Assembly (NCBI GenBank): GCA_964499285.1
Contig: CAZCLA010000014.1
Location: 11,102-75,101 of the forward strand
DNA length: 64,000 nucleotides
Direction: 5' to 3'
Source of the DNA: JAGFIY01 sp964499285
GTDB taxonomy: Bacteria > Bacteroidota > Ignavibacteria > Ignavibacteriales > Melioribacteraceae
In this document: positions 17,519 to 25,279 of the stretch, in pieces
Layout: each line of letters begins with the position of its first letter
Position numbering within the stretch: the stretch's first letter is position 1
Notes under the pieces: model-generated
The model's database searches: none
The model's input: the letters and a program-made list of their open reading frames with translations, nothing else
Told to the model about the DNA's origin: nothing
Position numbers and translations under genes: made by a program

Positions 17519-18889
17519 ATGGAACCTAAAAAAATGAAATTTTATGGTCTGCGCGATATCGAAAAAATCCCTCAACTAGAGAAACTTTCTCGCCAACAAA
17601 TTTTTGAATTAAAAACAGTCGCACAAGTTCTTCCGTTCAGAACTAATAACTATGTAGTTGAAGAACTGATTGACTGGGATAATATCCCAAATGATCCGAT
17701 TTACCAATTAACTTTTCTCCAAAAAGATATGCTTGAACCACAGCATTTTAATAAAATTGCAAATGCAATGAATTCGGGCGCAGCAAAAGATGAGATCAGA
17801 AGTACTGCTAACGAGATAAGATATGACCTTAATCCCCACCCCGCCGGACAGATGACGGCAAACATTCCAATCGATGAGGATGAAATAATTCCGGGAGTTC
17901 AACACAAATATCGTGAAACAGCATTAATCTTTCCAAGTGCCGGTCAAACTTGTCATGCTTATTGTACTTTCTGTTTTAGATGGGCTCAGTTTGTTGGTAT
18001 GGATGATCTAAAATTTGCTACTGACGAATCAAAAAGGTTTCAAAATTATATCAAAAAACAGAAGAAGATTACTGATATATTGTTGACAGGTGGAGATCCG
18101 ATGGTTATGTCGATCAAAAAACTTGAGGCTTACATTCTTCCTTTTCTTCAACCTGAATTTAATCATATAAGATCAATAAGAATTGGAACAAAATCTTTAG
18201 CTTATTGGCCGTACAGATACGTGACTGATAAAGATGCAGATGATATCTTAAGACTGTTTGAGAAAGTCATAAAATCGGGCAAACATCTTGCAATAATGGC
18301 TCATTTTAATCATTGGGTTGAATTGACAACCCCGATCGTTCATAAGGCAATTAAAAGACTAAGAAATGTCGGTGTCGAAATACGTACACAATCTCCGGTC
18401 ATTAAGCATATCAATGATGATAGTTCTGTTTGGAAAAGGATGTGGAAAGATCAAGTTAATTTAGGACTTATTCCATATTACATGTTCGTTGAAAGAAATA
18501 CCGGGGCAAAACATTACTTCGAAGTTCCTTTAGCTGAATGTCTTGAAATTTATAGAAATGCTTACAAAGAAGTATCGGGATTATCAAGAACTGTTAGAGG
18601 TCCTTCAATGTCTGCAAATCCCGGAAAGGTGTCAATCGAAGGAACAGCTGAAATTAATGGTGAAAAAGTATTTGTGCTTAATTTTCTACAGGGTAGAAAT
18701 CCAGATTGGGTGAAGAGTCCGTTTTTCGCAAAATATGACACTAACGCAGGTTGGTTGACTCAATTAGAACCCGCATTAGGTGATTCTAAATTCTTTTTTG
18801 AAGATGAGCTGCAACAATTAATTGAAGAAAAAACTAGATTGTTTGAGCTGAGAAGAGAATTAAGCTCAACTACCGGAAACGCTGTTTAA
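17519..18889 (+). CDS. KamA-family radical SAM protein (lysine 2,3-aminomutase-like)
   Basis: A 456-residue radical SAM protein. The cluster motif is Cys145, Cys149, Cys152 in CHAYCTFCF, followed by LLTGGDP (188-194) binding the adenosylmethionine amino group, as in lysine aminomutases. The usual PLP-lysine motif of KamA (PGGGGK) is absent; the nearest counterpart is NPGKV with Lys370. The protein may therefore use a shifted lysine or act on another substrate. Start chosen: AAGGAG at 17505-17510, 8 bases before the ATG at 17519; the ATG at 17514 is out of frame. It converges with the 65-residue gene at 18886 with a 4-base overlap. Confidence 0.85.
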   Translation: MEPKKMKFYGLRDIEKIPQLEKLSRQQIFELKTVAQVLPFRTNNYVVEELIDWDNIPNDPIYQLTFLQKDMLEPQHFNKIANAMNSGAAKDEIRSTANEIRYDLNPHPAGQMTANIPIDEDEIIPGVQHKYRETALIFPSAGQTCHAYCTFCFRWAQFVGMDDLKFATDESKRFQNYIKKQKKITDILLTGGDPMVMSIKKLEAYILPFLQPEFNHIRSIRIGTKSLAYWPYRYVTDKDADDILRLFEKVIKSGKHLAIMAHFNHWVELTTPIVHKAIKRLRNVGVEIRTQSPVIKHINDDSSVWKRMWKDQVNLGLIPYYMFVERNTGAKHYFEVPLAECLEIYRNAYKEVSGLSRTVRGPSMSANPGKVSIEGTAEINGEKVFVLNFLQGRNPDWVKSPFFAKYDTNAGWLTQLEPALGDSKFFFEDELQQLIEEKTRLFELRRELSSTTGNAV

Positions 18890-19083
18890 CCCTCTTTTTT
18901 AGGTTCAGCAGGTTTATCGTGTTCTTCAACAAATTTCTTGATTTCATCAAGATAACTTAGAATTGCCTTTGCTTTGCCAAGTCCAAAGCTAAACCTATAT
19001 TTATCGCTGTTGTTGATAAAAATGGTCAAAGTAGGACTTCCCATGTATTCGCCCTTAACGGCTTGTGGTTTTTCTTCCGCCAT
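18886..19083 (-). CDS. Small hypothetical protein
   Basis: A 65-residue acidic-to-basic protein (start MAEEKPQAVKGEYMG, middle SDKYRFSFGLGKAKAILSYL, end EEHDKPAEPKKEG). No signal peptide, no metal motif. The reading frame is supported by a perfect GGAGGT at 19092-19087 just before the ATG and by its ending exactly at the converging radical SAM stop. No family recognised. Charged, lysine-proline-rich ends suggest a small soluble binding protein. Confidence 0.65.
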   Translation of the reverse strand: MAEEKPQAVKGEYMGSPTLTIFINNSDKYRFSFGLGKAKAILSYLDEIKKFVEEHDKPAEPKKEG

Positions 19084-19170
19084 TTTACCTCCATATTAAA
19101 TTATATAATAAATAATAAGGAGTATATTTTTTACAATCAAGTTAAAAAAGTCCTATTTCACAGGAAAACA

Positions 19171-20103
19171 CTAAATTCTTCTACGAAATCCTTCACCCAG
19201 CACTTCGTGAACATTGTTTATTATTACAAATGCATCGGGATCGATTTCCTTTATTCTTTCCGTTAACGATGTAACTTCTTTTAATGTGACAATTGTAACG
19301 AGTACTTCTCTTTCTTTATTTTTGTACAAACCTCTTGATTTTATTGCAGTCGCACCTCTAGAATAATCATTCATAATTGCTTTTCCAATTTCTTCATATT
19401 TCTCCGAAATTATATATGCAGCTCGAGCATAATCAAAACCATCAATTATTACATCAATAATTTTAGCTGAAACAAAAAGAAGAAATACCGCATAAAGTGT
19501 CAACGATAATGCTGGCCTATCTGGAGATAAATCCTTAAGCTCGATAATTAATCCGGCTAGTCCGATAACAATAATATCCACGAACATAATTGCTTGCCCC
19601 GGCTTTATTCCATATTTCTTCTGCATAATGGCAGCAACGATGTCCGAACCGGCCGTAGTTCCCTTAAACTTAAAGATAATTCCTAATCCAAGGCCTAATA
19701 AAACTGCCCCGATTAGAATCAAAAAAAGAAAATCATTTTGAGAAAGATCTACAATCGTTTGTGAATTCTGAAGTTGGACGTTTCCGAATCCGGGAATATC
19801 GCCTCGAAAAAAATCAATAAAAAAAGAACTGACGGTAAAACCATAAAAAGTTCTGATTCCGAATCTTTTTCCCAAAACTCTGATGCCCCAAATATATAAC
19901 GGCACATTTATCGCCCAAATCATCATTCCCACCGGGATTGTATTATTTGAAAGATAATGTATTGCCATCGCCAACCCGCTCGCTCCACCTGGCACAACTT
20001 TAGCATCAACTAAAAAGACTCCTATTCCGATTGCCATAAATGCCGCACCAATTGTTATTGCAACATAGTCAATGAACGGTGATTTTAAAATCTTGTTTTT
20101 CAT
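19171..20103 (-). CDS. YitT-family membrane protein
   Basis: A 310-residue inner-membrane protein. Five or six hydrophobic segments span residues 10-215 (including VPGGASGLAMAIHYL and GLGLGIIFKFKGTTAGSDI, the YitT hallmarks). A cytoplasmic DUF2179 domain follows, ending in IKEIDPDAFVIINNVHEVLGEGFRR. Family members are proposed transporters without an agreed substrate. It stands alone: 87 bases from the 65-residue gene and divergent from the DUF4139 gene. Confidence 0.9.
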   Translation of the reverse strand: MKNKILKSPFIDYVAITIGAAFMAIGIGVFLVDAKVVPGGASGLAMAIHYLSNNTIPVGMMIWAINVPLYIWGIRVLGKRFGIRTFYGFTVSSFFIDFFRGDIPGFGNVQLQNSQTIVDLSQNDFLFLILIGAVLLGLGLGIIFKFKGTTAGSDIVAAIMQKKYGIKPGQAIMFVDIIVIGLAGLIIELKDLSPDRPALSLTLYAVFLLFVSAKIIDVIIDGFDYARAAYIISEKYEEIGKAIMNDYSRGATAIKSRGLYKNKEREVLVTIVTLKEVTSLTERIKEIDPDAFVIINNVHEVLGEGFRRRI

Positions 20104-20277
20104 TAGAATTAATCCAGCAAATTTTTTTAAAAATAAAAATGGAAAGATAAGTAATATATTTATTAAGAGAAATTTATCGCATTAAAGTTGATTTGAAAAC
20201 ATTTTTTGGTGTTCAAAATGTGAGAACTTTTTTATATCCTTCAATGTAGAAGATAAAAACACAACCGGGAATTAATC

Positions 20278-21633
20278 ATGAAAAAGATATTTTTATTTGC
20301 AGCAAGTCTGCTCCTGTTACTTATTAATTTATCAGGACAAGAATCACCCAGTAAAGAACTGGCTGTGACTGTTTACAATTCAAACCTTGGTGTAATCAAG
20401 GATACGCGTACCCTTAAACTGACTAAGGGAATTTCAACAATAAGAATTACCAATGTTGCGCAGTTGATTGACCCTACTAGTGTTCATATCAAACTTAACG
20501 GATCGGTGCTTGAACAAAACTATCAATATGATCTTGTAAGTCTCAGCAAAATCCTCCAAAAATATACGGATAAAGAAATAAGTCTTATAGGCAAAAACAA
20601 TGAATTTATTGAAGGAACACTTCTTTCATCCAGCGGAAATCAGATTGTACTAAGAAAAAAAGACGGTGGATTGGTGATGCTTCCGGGAATTTCAGATTTC
20701 AGAATATCAGTTGATGAACTTCCTGATGGATTAATAACAAAACCGACGCTTATCTGGACTGTAGATGCGGACAATTCAGGAAACAGTGATGTTGAAATCT
20801 CTTACCAAACCGGAGGAATGAGTTGGCACGCAGAGTATGTTGCCGTATTAAATCAAGATGATACTAAAATGGATCTTAATTCTTGGGTCAGCATTGAAAA
20901 CAATTCCGGAGCAACCTACAATAGCGCAAAATTAAAACTAGTTGCCGGGGATGTAAACCGAGTTGTTCAGCCTCCTAAATATAGAGGAGAAGATGTCTTT
21001 TTTGCCGCAGAAAAATCGGCTGCTCAAGATCAATTTAGCGAGAAAGAATTTTTTGAATATCATATCTATAATCTTGAAAGACCCGCTACAATTTCAAATA
21101 ATGAGATTAAACAAATATCACTTTTCGAATCGGAAAATATTTCTGTAAATAAAAAGTATTTATATAGAAGTTTAGGTTATGGTGGAAGCGGTAAAGTTGC
21201 CGTATTCGTTGAGTTTAAAAACGGTGAGGACAATAACTTGGGCGTACCAATGCCCAAAGGTAAGGTTAGAGTTTATAAATCCGATGGTGATGCTGTTGAA
21301 TTTATCGGCGAGGATCTAATAGATCACACTCCAAGAAATGAAGAACTTAAACTAAAAATCGGTGATGCATTCGATGTTCTTGCCGAAGAAATTCAAACTG
21401 AACACAAAAAAATTACTGACAGAGTTTACGAAAACGAATTTAAAATAACTCTTAAGAACAGAAAGAAGACAGATATTAATATCTATGTTGAAAAATATTT
21501 GGGATACAATTGGGAAATTCTCAGCACAAATTATGATTACGAGAAGAAAAAAGTGGATCAGGTTGAATTCAAAGTACCGGTCAAAGCTGATTCGGAAACT
21601 GAATTGATTTTTAGGATCAGATACACGAACTAA
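20278..21633 (+). CDS. Secreted DUF4139-domain protein
   Basis: A 451-residue protein with signal peptide (KKIFLFAASLLLLLINLSGQ). The mature part matches the DUF4139 layout: VTVYNSNLGVIKDTRTLKL, ISYQTGGMSWHAEYVAVL, LNSWVSIENNSGATYNSAKLK and a C-terminal immunoglobulin-like end. The whole is beta-rich, without catalytic motifs, and probably periplasmic or surface located. Function unknown in the family. It is monocistronic, with divergent YitT upstream and the TetR gene converging downstream. Confidence 0.87.
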   Translation: MKKIFLFAASLLLLLINLSGQESPSKELAVTVYNSNLGVIKDTRTLKLTKGISTIRITNVAQLIDPTSVHIKLNGSVLEQNYQYDLVSLSKILQKYTDKEISLIGKNNEFIEGTLLSSSGNQIVLRKKDGGLVMLPGISDFRISVDELPDGLITKPTLIWTVDADNSGNSDVEISYQTGGMSWHAEYVAVLNQDDTKMDLNSWVSIENNSGATYNSAKLKLVAGDVNRVVQPPKYRGEDVFFAAEKSAAQDQFSEKEFFEYHIYNLERPATISNNEIKQISLFESENISVNKKYLYRSLGYGGSGKVAVFVEFKNGEDNNLGVPMPKGKVRVYKSDGDAVEFIGEDLIDHTPRNEELKLKIGDAFDVLAEEIQTEHKKITDRVYENEFKITLKNRKKTDINIYVEKYLGYNWEILSTNYDYEKKKVDQVEFKVPVKADSETELIFRIRYTN

Positions 21634-21747
21634 AGTATATTTTTAAGAGTTTTTCAAAAAGCAAATAAATTTTGAAATCAATTATGTGAATAATTGAATT
21701 ATATAATAAAAATTGAGGTTATTCTTTTGCTTTTGAGGAAACCTCAT

Positions 21748-22341
21748 TCATAATAAAATATCATTAAGAAAAGAATTAGAAATATATTTCATTGCATCAT
21801 CTGTAGTAAAATTTTCATTCGCAATTAGGTAAGGTAAAATTCCTTCCAGTGAAGAAAATAGTACTACCGCTTTTTGAAACGTATTGTGCTTTTTAAATAA
21901 ACCCGCAATTGTTCCTTTGATTAAAAGTTTTTCGAGATATGATGTTATTTCGATCGAATATTTATTCAACTGTACGTGCAATGATTTTTCATCTAATCTT
22001 CTAGAGGCAGCAAGATAAATTAATCGCAACTCTTCAATATGATTTTGCCAATAAGAAAAATAGTCGTTCAGAAATTTTATTAGTTCTTCATAAGAATTTT
22101 GAGCGCTATTATTTTGTTTCGTTAAATCGATGACTGTTTTCCTAATCTCATTGCACACACTTAATAGAATTTCATCCTTGCTCTTAAAGTGATGATACAC
22201 TCCGCCTTTTGAAAGTCCCGCGCGAAAAGCTATCGAATCTACCGATGATTTCTCGAAATCCTTTTCGGAAAATTCGGAAATTGCGGAATCGATAATATCT
22301 CTAATTCTTTCTGTTTTTGATTTGTTTTCAGACATAAACAT
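21748..22341 (-). CDS. TetR/AcrR-family transcriptional regulator
   Basis: A 197-residue one-component repressor-type protein. The N-terminal helix-turn-helix is clear (SVDSIAFRAGLSKGGVYHHFKSKDEILL, about residues 27-54). The helical C-terminal part would bind an unknown ligand. An alternative start is Met3 (ATG at 22335). A perfect palindrome lies immediately upstream, so the regulator very probably controls itself and the divergent secreted-protein gene at 22430. Confidence 0.9.
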   Translation of the reverse strand: MFMSENKSKTERIRDIIDSAISEFSEKDFEKSSVDSIAFRAGLSKGGVYHHFKSKDEILLSVCNEIRKTVIDLTKQNNSAQNSYEELIKFLNDYFSYWQNHIEELRLIYLAASRRLDEKSLHVQLNKYSIEITSYLEKLLIKGTIAGLFKKHNTFQKAVVLFSSLEGILPYLIANENFTTDDAMKYISNSFLNDILL

Positions 22342-22354
22342 ACCGACGGTCGGT
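22342..22354. promoter_or_regulatory. Candidate TetR operator
   Basis: Perfect inverted repeat ACCGAC-G-GTCGGT directly abutting the regulator's ATG and 75 bases before the divergent gene. It is GC-rich in an AT-rich spacer, and its form (ACCGAC...GTCGGT) is typical of TetR-family operators. Binding is inferred from position and symmetry. Confidence 0.8.
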
Positions 22355-22429
22355 TTTCTAAATTTACTAAGATTAACTTAATTTATCAAAGAAAATTCAC
22401 TATTTTTTGCAAAACTCAACGGAGGTATA

Positions 22430-23050
22430 ATGAAATCTGTTTCAACATTCTTAATATTAATATTAACTGCAACATTAATCTTGGGACAAAGTACTCAGCT
22501 AAAATATCACATCAAATCTGGAATTATCGAATATGAAGTTTCAGGAGCATCCAAAGGAAAAGAGGTTGTTTATTTTGATGATTATGGAATAAAGGAGGCT
22601 AAGTATTCAAATCAAGAAATTGAAATGATGGGAATCAAGCAAAAAACAAATCAGATAGTTATTAGTGACAGCAAAAATATTTACACTTTAGATGTTGAAA
22701 CGAAAACCGGCACTAAAATGAAAAATCCGCTTTTAGGTTCTATGCCGGAAGATAAAAATTTGGAAGAACTTGGTAAGGAAATAATGACAAATATGGGCGG
22801 AAAAGTTATCGGTTCCGAAACATTACTTGGCAAGAATTGTGAAATTTGGGAAGTAAGTCAGCTTAGTGCAAAAATTTGGGTTTGGAACACAATTCCGTTA
22901 AAAACCGAAGTTAATATGATGGGATTGAAAATTACTTCAACCGCGACCAAGTTTGAACCTAATGCAAGTGTACCAAAAGAAAAATTTGCGGTTCCTGATG
23001 GATATAAAATAACAGAGTCTACTTTACCCGGGGCTTTTAAAAAAAATTAG
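22430..23050 (+). CDS. Secreted protein, probably TetR-controlled
   Basis: A 206-residue protein with a signal peptide (KSVSTFLILILTATLILGQ). The mature part is beta-rich and Met/Lys-rich (SGIIEYEVSGASKGKEVVYFDD, GSETLLGKNCEIWEV, KIWVWNTIPLKTEV), similar in pattern to DUF4412-like periplasmic proteins. No catalytic motif is seen. A strong GGAGGT precedes the ATG (22421-22426). It faces the TetR gene across a palindrome and is the obvious regulated target, though the inducing signal is unknown. Confidence 0.75.
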   Translation: MKSVSTFLILILTATLILGQSTQLKYHIKSGIIEYEVSGASKGKEVVYFDDYGIKEAKYSNQEIEMMGIKQKTNQIVISDSKNIYTLDVETKTGTKMKNPLLGSMPEDKNLEELGKEIMTNMGGKVIGSETLLGKNCEIWEVSQLSAKIWVWNTIPLKTEVNMMGLKITSTATKFEPNASVPKEKFAVPDGYKITESTLPGAFKKN

Positions 23051-23060
23051 TTCATATAAC

Positions 23061-23204
23061 TTATTCTGAGGAGGAAAGTATTAATAATTTTTTGACTGAC
23101 TCTTTTTCAAATTTATCTCTTTCCTCCTTGATTATTGATGCATCCAATAGATTGATAATTCGTTTTCCTACAGTGATATGTTCACTCTCCAAGGCGGATT
23201 TATT
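23061..23204 (-). pseudogene. Possible gene remnant or overlapping short frame after the VOC gene
   Basis: A 47-codon open frame on the minus strand, shifted by one base from the VOC gene and overlapping its end. It reads like protein: ALESEHITVGKRIINLLD, then ASIIKEERDKFEKESVKKLL and LILSSSE. No ATG starts it; a TTG lies at its fifth codon. It may be the tail of a longer ancestral gene lost by frameshift, or a small coupled gene. Low certainty. Confidence 0.3.
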
Positions 23205-23548
23205 CTATTTCCTCCCGCTGAGTAGAGACAGATTTCGTTATCACTCGGATCAAACAACCTTGCTTCGCGCCAAAGCCATTTTTCGTCTTTCGGTTCTGAT
23301 TTAAATTCAATTCCCTTCTCTTTCAGTCTCCGATATTCCGCATCAACATCCTCGCACTCAAAATATACAATAAGATCACTGTCGCTCTTTTTACTGCTCA
23401 GATGAATAGAAAAAGTTGAGTCTCCTACAGGACATAGAAATCTTGCATAGTGATCGCTCTTCACTATTTGAGTGAACCCAAGTTTTAAATAAAAAGCAGT
23501 TGACTCATTTAGATCAACTGCCGGAAGCGTAACTTGATTAAGATTCAT
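23168..23548 (-). CDS. VOC (glyoxalase/bleomycin resistance) superfamily protein
   Basis: A 126-residue single VOC domain with two beta-alpha-beta-beta-beta modules: NQVTLPAVDLNESTAFYLKLGF (3-24), then IVYFECEDVDAEYRRLKEKGIEF and RLFDPSDNEICLY. The final Glu of DPSDNEICLY is a usual metal ligand position. Individual VOC substrates cannot be predicted. The gene is preceded and followed by short coding-like fragments, suggesting local decay or rearrangement around it. Confidence 0.85.
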   Translation of the reverse strand: MNLNQVTLPAVDLNESTAFYLKLGFTQIVKSDHYARFLCPVGDSTFSIHLSSKKSDSDLIVYFECEDVDAEYRRLKEKGIEFKSEPKDEKWLWREARLFDPSDNEICLYSAGGNRINPPWRVNISL

Positions 23549-23552
23549 TAGC

Positions 23553-23741
23553 TCATCCTTTCACACTTAATGTCATAGAATATGTAAAATAAATATCTTT
23601 GTTTTCCGAGGTCTGGTAATATTTTCCCCCAAATTTCCATTTAAATTCCTTCACGTCTTCAACAGTGTCAGTTGTAATGTAGTGATTACAAAACACCACT
23701 GATCTTCTATAAGTTCTTACTAAGCCGTCAAATTGCGACGA
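23553..23741 (-). pseudogene. C-terminal gene fragment upstream of the VOC gene
   Basis: A 62-codon frame without a usable start codon, closed upstream by TAA (23744-23742) and ending in TGA at 23553. It has strongly protein-like composition: SSQFDGLVRTYRRSVVFCNH, YITTDTVEDVKEFKWKFGGK and YYQTSENKDIYFTYSMTLSV. It ends 5 bases before the VOC ATG in the same orientation, so it looks like the surviving 3' end of the former upstream operon gene. Family not recognised. Confidence 0.42.
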
Positions 23742-23908
23742 TTAATAATATCAGTGTAATTTTCAGATGCAATTCCTGTGATAAACCAAAATATTTCTCC
23801 AATTATTCAGTCAATTTACATAGATTAAAAACAATAATAACCCACTAATCAAAAATTTAGCAATTATTTTTCATATTTTTGTGCACAACTTAAATTAGAA
23901 ATATTACT
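23742..23908. other. Non-coding stretch before the TatD-radical SAM gene
   Basis: AT-rich spacer. The only signal I see is TATTTTTG at 23874-23881, 27 bases before the ATG, matching the Bacteroidota-type minus-7 promoter element TAnnTTTG. No convincing upstream TTG element, hairpin or RNA was found. Confidence 0.35.
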
Positions 23909-25267
23909 ATGTATATAGATACACACGCTCATTTATTCTATCCCAATTTTAACGGGGAAATAGATGCCGTTTTAGATCGAGCAAAAAATTCAGGCGTTGA
24001 GAATATAATAGTTCCCGCAACTGATTTGGCATCAACCGCACAGTCCATTGAATTGGCTGAAAAATATGAATTTATTTATGCGACAGCAGGAATACATCCT
24101 CATGACACAAAGGAATGGGATGATTCACTGATAGATAAAATCCGCACTCTGGCAAAACACCCGAAAGTTGTTGCGATAGGCGAAATTGGACTGGATTATT
24201 ACTATGATTTTTCCCCCCGCGAAACTCAAATTGATGCGTTTAAAAAACAAATCGAGCTTGCATTAGAACTTGAAAAACCAATAATAGTTCATAACAGAGA
24301 TTCGAATGAAGACATTATGGAAATTGCAAGGTTATACAAGGACTCGGGATTGACGGCTCAGTTTCATTGTTTTGCCGGCACATTGAACGACGCTCGCGAA
24401 CTAATAGAGATGGGACATTTTATTTCTTTCACCGGTAATATCACATTTAAGAAAGCAGATAATGTCAGAAAAATTGTATCCGGAATTGAAATAGATAACC
24501 TGCTTCTTGAAACCGATTCTCCATTTATGACCCCGGTGCCTCATCGCGGACAAAGAAACGAACCTGCTTATATTTCCTTAGTTGCCGAACAGATTGCCGA
24601 GATTCAAAATTTATCAATTGAAGATGTTGCCAGAACAACATCTTACAATGCATATCGTTTGTTCGGAGTGGGCAAAAAACCTGAACTTAAATTCACATAT
24701 CAGATTGGAAAAAGTCTTTATGTAAATGTGACTAACAGATGTAACGCCGATTGTGTTTTCTGTGACAGGAAGGGTGCGGCCGTAGTAAAAGGTCATTCAC
24801 TTAAGATGAATAAATCGGAGGAGCCGCCGGCAAGCACTTATATTAAAGAAATCGGAGATCCAAAAAAATATAACGAGATTGTATTTTGTGGTTACGGTGA
24901 ACCGACAATTAGATGGGATGTCGTGAAAGAAGTTGCAGCATATATCAAAAAGAACGGCGGTAAAACAAGATTAAACACGGATGGTCACGGTAATTTTATA
25001 AACAAGAAAGATATTACTGCTGAGATGGAAGGATTAATTGACACTGTTTCGATCAGTTTGAACTCCGTTGACCCGGAGCAGTATGCAAAACTTATGAGGG
25101 TTGATCCTTCTCTGCATAAAGAGATGATAGAATTTGCAAAGAAAGCCAAAAAATACTCACAAGTTGTAATGTCTATTGTGGGGTTAAGTGAAGTTGATAC
25201 CGAAGAAGCTAAAAAATTTGTAACCGACGAAATAGGCGTCGATTTTCGAGTTCGTGAGTATTTCTAA
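23909..25267 (+). CDS. TatD-family nuclease fused to a TatD-associated radical SAM domain
   Basis: A 452-residue two-domain protein. Residues 1-255 are a TatD metal-dependent hydrolase: DTHAHL (His6, His8), GEIGLDYYYD (Glu92), IVHNRD (His128), QFHCFAG (His153) and LETDSPFM (Asp203). Residues 265-452 are a short radical SAM domain with Cys278, Cys282 and Cys285 (CNADCVFC), followed by FCGYGEPT and LNTDGHGN. A separate TatD-associated radical SAM family is known; here the two are one polypeptide. The substrate is unknown. No ATG or Shine-Dalgarno site suggests two proteins. It is followed after 12 bases by the PBP4 gene. Confidence 0.9.
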   Translation: MYIDTHAHLFYPNFNGEIDAVLDRAKNSGVENIIVPATDLASTAQSIELAEKYEFIYATAGIHPHDTKEWDDSLIDKIRTLAKHPKVVAIGEIGLDYYYDFSPRETQIDAFKKQIELALELEKPIIVHNRDSNEDIMEIARLYKDSGLTAQFHCFAGTLNDARELIEMGHFISFTGNITFKKADNVRKIVSGIEIDNLLLETDSPFMTPVPHRGQRNEPAYISLVAEQIAEIQNLSIEDVARTTSYNAYRLFGVGKKPELKFTYQIGKSLYVNVTNRCNADCVFCDRKGAAVVKGHSLKMNKSEEPPASTYIKEIGDPKKYNEIVFCGYGEPTIRWDVVKEVAAYIKKNGGKTRLNTDGHGNFINKKDITAEMEGLIDTVSISLNSVDPEQYAKLMRVDPSLHKEMIEFAKKAKKYSQVVMSIVGLSEVDTEEAKKFVTDEIGVDFRVREYF

Positions 25268-25279
25268 TTTAATTCGGTA

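Noticed and set aside
21734..21746. Hairpin TGAGG-AAA-CCTCA between the DUF4139 and TetR genes
   Set aside because: Five-base stem without a T run on either strand; too weak to call a terminator.
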